64,000 nt of DNA, taken from positions 434,001 to 498,000 of the forward strand of contig CBDFMN010000003.1 in NCBI GenBank assembly GCA_965249685.1, given 5' to 3'. Of this stretch, positions 33,560-41,299 are shown piece by piece. The first letter of the stretch is position 1. Every line of letters begins with the position of its first letter. The translations under genes and the position numbers were made by a program. This DNA comes from RH-AL1 sp965249685 (GTDB taxonomy: Bacteria > Pseudomonadota > Alphaproteobacteria > Rhizobiales > Beijerinckiaceae). The notes under the pieces were generated by a model. The model saw nothing but the letters and a program-made list of their open reading frames with translations. It was not told the origin of the DNA and made no database searches.

Positions 33560-33982
33560 ATGAGCGTCGCATCGATCCTCCTTCCGGTCTTCGCGGAGGT
33601 CTTCCTGATCTTCGTGCTGGTCGCCGCCTTGGTGAAGAGCCGCGTGGACGCCAAGAAGGCCGGTGTCCAGGATCGCGATATCGCGCTCGGCCCCGAGGCC
33701 TATCCGGTGCAGGCGCGGCAAATCTCCAACGCGTATGCCAACAGTTTCGAAATGCCGACGCTGTTCTTCGTCGCCGTGATCCTCGGCCTGATCGTGCACA
33801 GGGCCGGCACGCTCTTCGTCGTGGTGGAATGGCTGTTCGTCGCCGCCCGCATCGGCCAGGCCTTGATCCATACGACGACCAACCAAGTGCCGGTGCGCGG
33901 CCTGTTCTTTCTCGGCAGCGTGGTCGCTACGGCGTTCCTCTGGCTGCTGATCGCCGTTGGCGTGCTGTTTGGGGCGCCATGA
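33560..33982 (+). CDS. MAPEG family membrane protein
   Basis: This 140-residue protein has four predicted membrane helices and the MAPEG pattern (QARQISNAYANSFEMPTLFF, with ARIGQALIH in the third helix region). The superfamily includes glutathione-dependent and eicosanoid enzymes, but bacterial members of this type are mostly uncharacterised. Its stop overlaps the start of the rRNA methyltransferase gene in an ATGA junction. I associate a MAPEG gene between guaB and rsmB with Rhizobiales. Confidence 0.85.
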   Translation: MSVASILLPVFAEVFLIFVLVAALVKSRVDAKKAGVQDRDIALGPEAYPVQARQISNAYANSFEMPTLFFVAVILGLIVHRAGTLFVVVEWLFVAARIGQALIHTTTNQVPVRGLFFLGSVVATAFLWLLIAVGVLFGAP

Positions 33983-35271
33983 CGCCCGGAGGGCGGCTTG
34001 CCGCCGCCATCGAAGTCTTCGCCGACATCGAGACGCGCCATCGTCCGGCGGCGGAGGCGTTGAAAGATTACGGCCTCGCCCACCGCTTCGCCGGCTCGAA
34101 GGACCGCGGGGCCGTGGCCTCGCACGTGTTCGATGCGCTGCGTCGGCGCGCCTCGTCGGCTTGGCTGATGGGCGAGGAGACGCCGCGGGCCATCGTTATC
34201 GGCTCCCTGTCGCGCGCGCGCGGCTTCGATGCCGAAGGGGTCGCCGGCTTGTGCTCGGGCGAGCAGCACGCGCCGCCGGCTTTGAGCGATGCGGAGCGGG
34301 CGGCGCTCGCCCGACAGGACTTCACCGGCGCTCCGCCCTCCGTGCTCGGCGATTTTCCGGCCTGGCTTGAAGACGCGTTCCTCGCCGTGTTCCCGCAGAC
34401 GCTCGATGCCGAGATGGGGGCGATGGCGGCGCGCGCGCCGCTCGACGTGCGTGTCAACACGCTGCGCGGTACGCGCGAGAAGGCGATGACCACCTTGGCG
34501 CATCTCGATCCGCAGCCCACTCCTCTCGCGCCGGCGGGGCTGCGCCTGCCGCTCGGCAGCGACGGCCGCGGCCCCGCGTTGAGCGGGGAGCCAGCCTTCA
34601 TCAAAGGTCTCGTCGAGGTGCAGGACGAGGGCTCGCAGGTGGCGGCTTTGCTCGCGGGCGCCCAGCCCGGCGAGCAGGTGCTCGACCTCTGTGCCGGTGC
34701 CGGCGGCAAGACTCTCGCCCTGGCTGCAGCCATGGACAACAAGGGCCAGATCTACGCGAGCGACACGGAGGGGCGCCGGTTGATGGGCCTCTACCCGCGG
34801 CTCGGCAAGTCGGGCGCGCGCAACGTGCAACTCCGGGCCCCGCGCCGCGGCGTGCCGCCGCTCGACGACTTGAAGGGCCGCTGCGACCTTGTGCTGGTCG
34901 ACGCGCCGTGCACGGGCACGGGCACCTGGCGTCGCAACCCCGACGCGAAGTGGCGGGTGCGTCCCGGCGCGCTGGAACAGCGCGTGAAAGAGCAGGACGC
35001 GGTGCTGGCCCAGGCCGCGCTCTACGTGAAACCGGGCGGCCGGATCGTCTATGTCACCTGCTCGCTCCTGGCCGAGGAGAACGAGGCGCGGGTCACGCAT
35101 TTTCTCCGCGACCACGCGGCGTTCTCGGCCGGCTCGGCCCGCGCCGCCGCGGACGCCGCCGGCCTGTCGGCGCTGACGGCCTTCGCCGATGCGAGCGATG
35201 TCGGCATCCGGCTGTCGCCCCACCGCACCGGAACGGACGGCTTCTTCGTCGCGACCCTCGTCAGGCATTGA
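33979..35271 (+). CDS. RsmB/NOP family RNA (cytosine-5) methyltransferase
   Basis: This SAM-dependent m5C methyltransferase probably acts on 16S rRNA. The 430-residue protein has an N-terminal NusB-like/RNA-binding part (about 1-160). The Rossmann methyltransferase domain begins near LDLCAGAGGKTLALA. Motif IV is DAPCTGTGTWRRNPDAKW and motif VI VTCSLLAEEN, each with its conserved Cys. The ATG is fixed by the ATGA overlap with the MAPEG gene; the frame is open far upstream across the MAPEG and SPL-family genes but is not coding there. RsmB (C967) and RsmF-like roles cannot be separated by inspection. Confidence 0.92.
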   Translation: MTPGGRLAAAIEVFADIETRHRPAAEALKDYGLAHRFAGSKDRGAVASHVFDALRRRASSAWLMGEETPRAIVIGSLSRARGFDAEGVAGLCSGEQHAPPALSDAERAALARQDFTGAPPSVLGDFPAWLEDAFLAVFPQTLDAEMGAMAARAPLDVRVNTLRGTREKAMTTLAHLDPQPTPLAPAGLRLPLGSDGRGPALSGEPAFIKGLVEVQDEGSQVAALLAGAQPGEQVLDLCAGAGGKTLALAAAMDNKGQIYASDTEGRRLMGLYPRLGKSGARNVQLRAPRRGVPPLDDLKGRCDLVLVDAPCTGTGTWRRNPDAKWRVRPGALEQRVKEQDAVLAQAALYVKPGGRIVYVTCSLLAEENEARVTHFLRDHAAFSAGSARAAADAAGLSALTAFADASDVGIRLSPHRTGTDGFFVATLVRH

Positions 35272-35285
35272 CCGGGTGAAGTGCG

Positions 35286-35513
35286 TCAGCCGCGCCGCGC
35301 CTCGGCTTCGTGGCGCAGGAGCGTCGCAGCATCGCTGACGGTTTCCCTCGCGAACCGCCAGGCGGCACGCGCCCGTGCCAGAGGCCCGTAGGCCGCGTGC
35401 GCGTCGGGTGCCGACTCCTCGCCGTGGCCGAAGAGCGTGGCGATCCGCTGGCAGTCGACGCGGTGCGCTGGGGTGCCTTCGTTCGACGGTGCGATGCAGA
35501 GGTAGCGTGCCAC
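35286..35513 (-). CDS. Small protein of unknown function (75 residues)
   Basis: A short minus-strand gene lies between rsmB-like and guaA. The GTG start at 35513 is preceded by AGGAGACCGCC, an excellent ribosome site with 6-base spacing, which argues for a real gene and against the longer ATG version from 35591. The product has one Cys pair (LCIAPSNEG and HRVDCQRIA), one aromatic cluster and a basic, alanine-rich C-terminus. No family is recognised. It is convergent with the rsmB-like gene, 14 bp apart. Confidence 0.55.
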   Translation of the reverse strand: MARYLCIAPSNEGTPAHRVDCQRIATLFGHGEESAPDAHAAYGPLARARAAWRFARETVSDAATLLRHEAEARRG

Positions 35514-35760
35514 GGCGGTCTCCTGTTGCGGCAAGCTGTACCCCTTCCGTGTTGCGGGCTCCTCAAACCGACCCGTCGAATACGCCCGCATGCCGGCAAC
35601 CTGTTCTTAAAGCCTTGGCGCCGCACCGCGAGCCCGCGAAAGCCGTTCTTTTTCGCTCCGCCCTGGTCTAGGACGAAGGGCCGTTGAAGGTTCCGCCCGC
35701 GACCGGCGAGCCATCCTCGCCGTGCGTCAGGGGCGCCTCGGATCCACAGGAAACCACGTC

Positions 35761-37362
35761 ATGGCCGTCGCCGACCTCCACCACGACATCCTCGACCATC
35801 ACGACAAGGTGCTGATCATCGATTTCGGTTCACAGGTGACGCAGCTCATCGCCCGACGGGTGCGCGAGGCCGGCGTCTATTGCGAGATCGCGCCGTTCCA
35901 ATCGGCAGAAGCCGCCTTCGCCGCGATACGGCCAAAGGCGGTGATCCTGTCGGGCGGTCCCTCCTCGGTGTTGGAGGAGGGCTCGCCGCGCGCGCCGCAG
36001 GCGGTGTTCGAGGCCGGCATCCCGGTGCTCGGCATCTGCTACGGCGAGCAGCTGATGGCGGTGCAGCTCGGCGGCGCCGTTTCCTCCGGCCATCTCGGCG
36101 AGTTCGGTCGCGCCGAGGTCGAGGTGACCGGAGCGTCGGCCTTGTTCGACGGCATTTGGGAGCCGGGCGTCCGCTATCCCGTATGGATGAGCCATGGCGA
36201 CCGCGTGACGGCGCTCCCCGACGGGTTTCGCGGTATCGGCCAGTCCGAAAACGCACCCGTCGCGATCATCGCCGACGAGGGTCGCCGCTTCTACGGCGTG
36301 CAGTTCCACCTGGAGGTGCACCACACGCCCCAGGGCGCGCAGTTGCTCTCCAACTTCGTCCACAAGATCGCCGGGTGTCGCAGCGACTGGACGATGAAGG
36401 CGTTTCGCACCGAAGCCATCGCCGCCATCCGCGGGAAGGTGGGCGAGGAGGGTCGCGTCGTCTGCGGCCTGTCAGGCGGGGTCGATTCGGCGGTGGCGGC
36501 CGTGCTGATCCACGAGGCGATCGGCGACCGGCTGACCTGCGTCTATGTCGATCACGGTTTGATGCGCGCCGGCGAGTCGGAGCAGATCGTCAGCCTGTTC
36601 CGCGGCCACTACAACATCCCGCTGGTGCATGTGGAGGCGGCCGACCTGTTCCTGGGCGCGCTGCACGGGATCAAGGACCCGGAGCAGAAGCGCAAGATCA
36701 TCGGCGGCCTCTTCGTCGCGACCTTCGAGGCCGAGGCGAAAAAGCTCGTCACCGCCGCCCACGGCGCGCCGGAATTCCTGGCGCAGGGTACACTCTACCC
36801 CGATGTGATCGAGAGCGTCTCCTTCTCCGGCGGCCCGTCGGTGACGATCAAATCGCACCACAACGTCGGCGGCCTGCCCGAGCGCATGGCCATGACGCTC
36901 GTCGAGCCGCTGCGCGAATTGTTCAAGGACGAGGTGCGCGCGCTCGGCCGCGAACTCGGGCTGCCCGAAGCCTTCGTCGGCCGTCATCCCTTTCCCGGCC
37001 CCGGTCTCGCCATCCGCTGCCCCGGCCCGGTGTCAAAGGATAAGCTCGACATCCTCCGCAAGGCCGACGCGATCTACCTCGACGAGATCCGCCGCGCCGG
37101 CTTGTATGACACCATCTGGCAAGCCTTCGCCGTGCTGCTGCCGGTGCAGACGGTGGGTGTGATGGGCGACGGGCGCACCTACGACTTCGTCTGCGCCCTT
37201 CGCGCCGTCACCTCGGTCGACGGCATGACGGCGGATTTCTTCCCCTTCGACATGGCCGTCCTGGGCCGCACCGCCACCCGCATCATCAACGAGGTCAAGG
37301 GTATTAACCGCGTGGTCTACGACGTGACGTCGAAGCCGCCGGGAACGATCGAGTGGGAATGA
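35761..37362 (+). CDS. guaA: GMP synthase (glutamine-hydrolysing)
   Basis: GuaA converts XMP to GMP using glutamine and ATP. The 533-residue protein has the class I glutamine amidotransferase domain (nucleophile Cys in LGICYGEQLMA, His and Glu in GVQFHLEVHHTPQG). The ATP pyrophosphatase domain (P-loop GLSGGVDSAVAAVL) and the C-terminal dimerisation domain ending PPGTIEWE follow. The amidotransferase motif reads FHLEV where FHPEV is usual. The ATG at 35761 gives a lead of about 14 residues before KVLIIDFGSQ. It completes the guanine nucleotide block begun by guaB. Confidence 0.97.
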   Translation: MAVADLHHDILDHHDKVLIIDFGSQVTQLIARRVREAGVYCEIAPFQSAEAAFAAIRPKAVILSGGPSSVLEEGSPRAPQAVFEAGIPVLGICYGEQLMAVQLGGAVSSGHLGEFGRAEVEVTGASALFDGIWEPGVRYPVWMSHGDRVTALPDGFRGIGQSENAPVAIIADEGRRFYGVQFHLEVHHTPQGAQLLSNFVHKIAGCRSDWTMKAFRTEAIAAIRGKVGEEGRVVCGLSGGVDSAVAAVLIHEAIGDRLTCVYVDHGLMRAGESEQIVSLFRGHYNIPLVHVEAADLFLGALHGIKDPEQKRKIIGGLFVATFEAEAKKLVTAAHGAPEFLAQGTLYPDVIESVSFSGGPSVTIKSHHNVGGLPERMAMTLVEPLRELFKDEVRALGRELGLPEAFVGRHPFPGPGLAIRCPGPVSKDKLDILRKADAIYLDEIRRAGLYDTIWQAFAVLLPVQTVGVMGDGRTYDFVCALRAVTSVDGMTADFFPFDMAVLGRTATRIINEVKGINRVVYDVTSKPPGTIEWE

Positions 37363-37487
37363 TCCGATAAGGCCGCAGCGACATCGGCTGCAGGTGGGTG
37401 CTGGCTAACACCGTGCCCGTTGAACCGATGAAGCCAACGAACCGACGTGCCCGTCGGGCTGAGCCCATCACAACAGCATGCGGCTGG

Positions 37488-38237
37488 TCAGGCACCGTTG
37501 ATCATCGCGAACACTTTGCCATGCTCGCCGCGAGACTCGGCGAAGCGTTGGGGCTTCACGCGCTCAACGAGAATTTCGCGAGCGGAATCGTCCGCCGCAA
37601 ACAAGGCCATGCTCTCGCTGACGAATGCGTCGAGCGGCATGGCACGCGGGTTGTCACGCTGGCCTGGTGTGAGGTCGGTCGCCACCAGGGGCGGGGCCAG
37701 TTCGATCATCGCGATCGAAGTGCCGCGGAGCTGATGCTGCATGGATTGCGTCCAGGAGTGCATGGCGGCCTTGGTGGCCCCGTAGGTGGGCGTGTCGGCG
37801 CGCGGCACGAAAGCGAGGCCGGAGGTCACGTTGATGATGGCGGCAGAAGCTTGGCGTCGCAGATGCGGGACCAGAGCGGTGGCGAGCCGAATGGGGGCGA
37901 GAAGATTGATGGCGAGCGTCGCCTCACACGCCGTCATGTCGAAGGGATCGGCCAAGATATCCTCGGTTTGCATGATGCCGGCGTTGTTAATCAGAACGTT
38001 CAGCGTCGGATGGTCCTGGGCGACGCGCGCGACGAAGGCGTGCACGGCAGCGACGTCCATCACGTCGAGCACAACGGTCGCCATGCCGGGGTTCTTGGCC
38101 GCAACGTCATGCAAAGGTTCCGGGCGGCGACCGGCGATGATCACCTGATTTCCCAGTGCGTGGAACGCCTCGGCCAAGCCGCGCCCGATGCCCGAGCCGC
38201 CGCCGGTGACGAGGATGGTGTTGCCGGTCATATGCAT
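37488..38237 (-). CDS. Short-chain dehydrogenase/reductase, DltE-like
   Basis: This 249-residue NAD(P)-dependent oxidoreductase has the glycine-rich loop LVTGGGSGIGRGLAEAF, the NNAG motif (VLINNAGIMQ), and catalytic Ser and Tyr-x3-Lys in INVTSGLAF and PTYGATKAAM. AGAGGA six bases before the ATG at 38237 sets the start; a second ATG two codons on is less well placed. It is divergent from an AraC-type regulator, so the regulator probably controls it. Substrate is unknown. Confidence 0.9.
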   Translation of the reverse strand: MHMTGNTILVTGGGSGIGRGLAEAFHALGNQVIIAGRRPEPLHDVAAKNPGMATVVLDVMDVAAVHAFVARVAQDHPTLNVLINNAGIMQTEDILADPFDMTACEATLAINLLAPIRLATALVPHLRRQASAAIINVTSGLAFVPRADTPTYGATKAAMHSWTQSMQHQLRGTSIAMIELAPPLVATDLTPGQRDNPRAMPLDAFVSESMALFAADDSAREILVERVKPQRFAESRGEHGKVFAMINGA

Positions 38238-38309
38238 GGTGGGTCCTCTGTTGCTGCCGGGCACGTTAGCGTCGCTCCTTGGCGGCTGCTTACCGGAAGC
38301 GCCGGGTTT

Positions 38310-38337
38310 CTTGCCTGATCCTCCGGCGAGGCTTGCC
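38310..38337. promoter_or_regulatory. Direct repeat CTTGCCT in the SDR/AraC divergent region
   Basis: CTTGCCT occurs at 38310 and again at 38332, 22 bp apart (two helical turns), in the 111-bp region between the divergent genes. It may be a regulator half-site pair, or one copy may be a -35 element, since CTTGCC also serves as the -35 of the rpsF promoter. Confidence 0.2.
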
Positions 38338-38348
38338 TTCAGGGCGAG

Positions 38349-39257
38349 ATGAGCGATGATGAGGGCATGAGCCATGCCCTCCGCGATGCCGTAAGCCGCT
38401 ATGCCGGTGCGAGATCCAGCGATGACGGGGTCATCGCGACGCCGCTGCGGGGTGTGGGCGTGATGCGGAGGGACGCGCCCGCCGGCTTCTCGAAGGTGAT
38501 CTACCGGCCGCTGGTATGCCTGGTGTTGGGGGGCGAAAAGCAGGTCACCGTGGAAACGGAAACGCACGTGTTTTCGGCTGGGCAGTCGGCCCTCGTCACC
38601 GCCGACGTGCCCGCGGTCAGCCGCGTGACGCGCGCCAGCCGGGCCGAGCCGTATCTGGCGGTGGCGGTGGAGCTGGAGGCCGCGGTCCTGCTCGAACTCG
38701 CCGAGGCGGTTCCGTGCGCTGGGGCATCGACGCCCGGGCCAGTGCTGGCGCCCGTGCTGGTCGACGAGACGGAGGAGGCCGTCGCGGATTGCGTGCTGCG
38801 GCTGATGCGTCTGGTGGATCGTCCCGAGGCGGCGGCCGCGTTGCGCGATCCCATCGGGCGGGAGATGCACTACTGGCTGCTCGCGGGTCGCCACCGGGCG
38901 GCGGTGCAAAGCCTGACGCATCCGGACGGCGTCGCGCATCGTATCGCTCGAGCCGTCGCGGTCTTGCGACAGGGATTTGATCAGTCGTTGAGGGTCGAAG
39001 ACCTGGCCGCTGCGGCGGGCATGAGCGCATCCACATTCCATCTGCATTTCCGGTCGGTGACCTCGGTCTCGCCCGTGCAGTTTCAAAAGCAACTCCGGCT
39101 GATCGAGGCGCGGCGGCTTCTGTTGACGGAGGGAATGTCGGCGAACCGGGCGGCCTATGCTGTGGGGTATGAGAGCGTGCCGCAGTTCACGCGGGAGTAT
39201 GCGCGAATGTTTGGGACATCGCCCGGTCGCGATTCGCGGGAACGACGGGCAGCGTAG
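38349..39257 (+). CDS. AraC family transcriptional regulator
   Basis: The 302-residue regulator has an AraC_N-type sensor region (about residues 20-190, including YRPLVCLVLGGEKQV and GREMHYWLLAGRH). A C-terminal double helix-turn-helix follows (RVEDLAAAAGMSASTFHLHF, then ANRAAYAVGYESVPQFTREY). This N-terminal type is common in regulators beside SDR or aldo-keto reductase genes. It is divergent from the DltE-like SDR gene, its likely target. A second ATG at 38367 is an alternative start but its ribosome site is too close. Confidence 0.9.
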   Translation: MSDDEGMSHALRDAVSRYAGARSSDDGVIATPLRGVGVMRRDAPAGFSKVIYRPLVCLVLGGEKQVTVETETHVFSAGQSALVTADVPAVSRVTRASRAEPYLAVAVELEAAVLLELAEAVPCAGASTPGPVLAPVLVDETEEAVADCVLRLMRLVDRPEAAAALRDPIGREMHYWLLAGRHRAAVQSLTHPDGVAHRIARAVAVLRQGFDQSLRVEDLAAAAGMSASTFHLHFRSVTSVSPVQFQKQLRLIEARRLLLTEGMSANRAAYAVGYESVPQFTREYARMFGTSPGRDSRERRAA

Positions 39258-39416
39258 GGATCGTCGGCCCATATGGTGGCACGTGCCTCCCGGTTGGGGC
39301 ATCGGCGCTTGGGATCTGTCTTCCCGCGTCGCTCGCCGATCGACCGGGAGCTGAGCGCGCAAGGCCGTGCCGGCCTGAGTACAGGCGAGGCGTGCCCGCA
39401 CGATCAATACAAGGGA

Positions 39417-39905
39417 ATGATATCTTTGCGTTATTGTCTCGCAGCAATCGGCATCCTCCTCGTCGCGACGTCGTCCCATGCCGGGACGTCGATTGCTCCG
39501 CCAGCCGGGAGCCTGCTTGTCGGGCGTTACGTCGCCACGGGCTCGCAAATCTACACCTGCACCGCAAAGGGCGACGGGCTGGCCTGGGGAGCGGCCGAGC
39601 CCGATGCCGATCTGGCCGGCGCGGACGGGCAGGTCGTCATCCGCCATTTCAAAGGGCCGACGTGGGAGGCGCGCGACGGCTCGAAGGTCGTCGGCGCGGT
39701 GGCGGCCAAGCAGCCTTCGCCCGCGGCCGATGCGGTGCCCTGGCTGCTGCTGACCGCCACGACGACCGGAGCCGGCATGCTCGCAGGCACAAAATACGTG
39801 GTGCGGCAGGACACCGTCGGCGGGATGGAGCCCTCGGGTGGGTGCCCGTCGGCAGGGTTGAAGAGCCGCGTGCCCTACACGGCCACCTACCTGTTCTACA
39901 AGTGA
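39417..39905 (+). CDS. Exported DUF3455 protein
   Basis: This 162-residue protein has a signal peptide (residues 1-22, LAAIGILLVATSSHAG). The DUF3455 pattern follows: GSQIYTCTA, IRHFKGPTWEARDGSKVVG, PWLLLTATTTGAGML, then TVGGMEPSGGCPS and a final TATYLFYK. Two cysteines (in YTC and GGC) could form a disulfide. The ATG at 39417 lies almost on its AAGGGA site, so a TTG three codons later is an alternative start. Function of the family is unknown. The next gene starts 4 bp downstream. Confidence 0.82.
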   Translation: MISLRYCLAAIGILLVATSSHAGTSIAPPAGSLLVGRYVATGSQIYTCTAKGDGLAWGAAEPDADLAGADGQVVIRHFKGPTWEARDGSKVVGAVAAKQPSPAADAVPWLLLTATTTGAGMLAGTKYVVRQDTVGGMEPSGGCPSAGLKSRVPYTATYLFYK

Positions 39906-39909
39906 CGGT

Positions 39910-40518
39910 GTGACGCGCGAGTGGGGGACCGCCCGGCCGCCGGGGGGCGCGACCGCGGTCGGCGTCGTCGCGGCGCTCAACCTGGCCTATTTCGTCGTCG
40001 AGATCGGCGTCGCGCTTTCCCAGGGATCGGTGTCGTTGTTCGCCGACAGCGTCGATTTCCTAGAGGACGCTTCCATCAGCCTGCTGGTGTTGGCGGGCCT
40101 GCGCTGGTCGCCTGCCGCGCGGGCGAAGCTCGGGATGGGGCTCGCCGCGGTCATCCTCGTTCCCAGCCTCTCCACTCTCGCGGTGGCCTGGTACCGGTTC
40201 GGTGCAGGCACAGCGCCCGACGCGGTCGCGCTGACGGTGACGGGATGCGGCGCGCTCATCGTCAACGGCACCTGCGCCATCCTGCTCGCGCGCTCGCGCC
40301 GCGAAGGGAGCCTGATGCGCGCGGCCTTCCTCTCCGCGCGCAACGACATGTTCGCCAATCTCGCGATCATCGGCGCGGGCCTTGTGACGGCGCGTGCCCC
40401 GTCGCCATGGCCTGACCTGGTCGTCGGCCTTGGGATCGCGATCCTCAACGCCGGTGCGGCCCACGAGGTGTTCGCCGCCGCTCGGTCGGAGCACCGGCAG
40501 GCGTACGAGCGCGATTGA
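39910..40518 (+). CDS. Short cation-diffusion-facilitator-like membrane protein
   Basis: This 202-residue membrane protein has about six hydrophobic segments and a CDF-like helix pair: SVSLFADSVDFLEDASISLL, then FLSARNDMFANLAIIGAG. The second metal-site position reads RNDMFAN where CDF proteins often have H-x3-D. It lacks the cytoplasmic C-terminal domain of full CDF transporters. The GTG start at 39910 lies 4 bp after the DUF3455 gene stop, so the two are probably one unit. Metal substrate is unknown. Confidence 0.7.
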   Translation: MTREWGTARPPGGATAVGVVAALNLAYFVVEIGVALSQGSVSLFADSVDFLEDASISLLVLAGLRWSPAARAKLGMGLAAVILVPSLSTLAVAWYRFGAGTAPDAVALTVTGCGALIVNGTCAILLARSRREGSLMRAAFLSARNDMFANLAIIGAGLVTARAPSPWPDLVVGLGIAILNAGAAHEVFAAARSEHRQAYERD

Positions 40519-40577
40519 ATTGCCTACCTTAATATCGCTGCGGCTCTATATGAGAGGTGTCCAACAAGGAATATTTG

Positions 40578-41255
40578 ATGATCCGCCTGACTAGCTTTGC
40601 CGCCGCCAGCATCCTCGCTTTGACCGCCGCCGCCGCCGCGGCACCGACCGTCCAGCGCATGCGGGGCACGATCGAGAGCGCCGCCAACGGCACGCTGACG
40701 ATCACCACCACCGACGGGAAGACGGCGGCCCTGGCCGTCGGCGCCGACACCAAATACGCCGCCGTGATCAATTCCAGCCTCGACCAGGTCAAGGACGGCG
40801 TCTTCATCGGAACGGCGACCAAGGGCGAGAACCCGCCGACGGCGCTGGAAGTCGTCCTCTTTCCCGACTCGATGCGCGGGACAGGCGAGGGCCATTACGA
40901 CTGGGATGCCATCCCCGACACCACCGCCGGCGGCGCAGCCGTCAAGAGCGCGATGACCAACGGCACCGTCAAGGCTAGCGCGACCCGGCCCCTGACCAAG
41001 AGTGCCATGACCAACGGGACGGTAAAAAGCGGCACAGCCTCGGGCGGCAGCAAGACCCTCACGGTGACCTACGAGGGCGGCAAGAGCCTGCAGATCCTCG
41101 TGCCGCCGAGCGCGCCGGTGGTGATGCTCGAGCCGGCCGACATGTCGGCGCTGAAGCCGGGCGCCAAGGTCTTCGTCATCGCGGCGGCCGACGGGAGCAA
41201 GCTCGACGCCACGCGGGTGATGGTCGGCAAGGATGGCGTGACGCCGCCGATGTGA
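40578..41255 (+). CDS. Exported DUF5666-like protein
   Basis: The 225-residue product has a signal peptide (FAAASILALTAAAAAAP) and beta-rich halves typical of DUF5666/OB-like periplasmic proteins (MRGTIESAANGTLTITTTDG and the C-terminal LKPGAKVFVIAA). A 10-residue motif KSAMTNGTVK occurs twice in the middle with different codon choices. AAGGAA seven bases before 40578 favours this ATG over one seven codons earlier. It lies 59 bp after the CDF-like gene in the accessory block. Function is unknown. Confidence 0.75.
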   Translation: MIRLTSFAAASILALTAAAAAAPTVQRMRGTIESAANGTLTITTTDGKTAALAVGADTKYAAVINSSLDQVKDGVFIGTATKGENPPTALEVVLFPDSMRGTGEGHYDWDAIPDTTAGGAAVKSAMTNGTVKASATRPLTKSAMTNGTVKSGTASGGSKTLTVTYEGGKSLQILVPPSAPVVMLEPADMSALKPGAKVFVIAAADGSKLDATRVMVGKDGVTPPM

Positions 41256-41299
41256 GCGGGGCGGGAGTGTTTGGGCCTACGTGATCCGACCCTCCCCGA

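Noticed and set aside
37442..37457. CCGACG-TGCC-CGTCGG hairpin between convergent guaA and SDR genes as a terminator
   Set aside because: The 6-bp stem is short, has no T-run on either side, and similar hairpins occur by chance in DNA this GC-rich.
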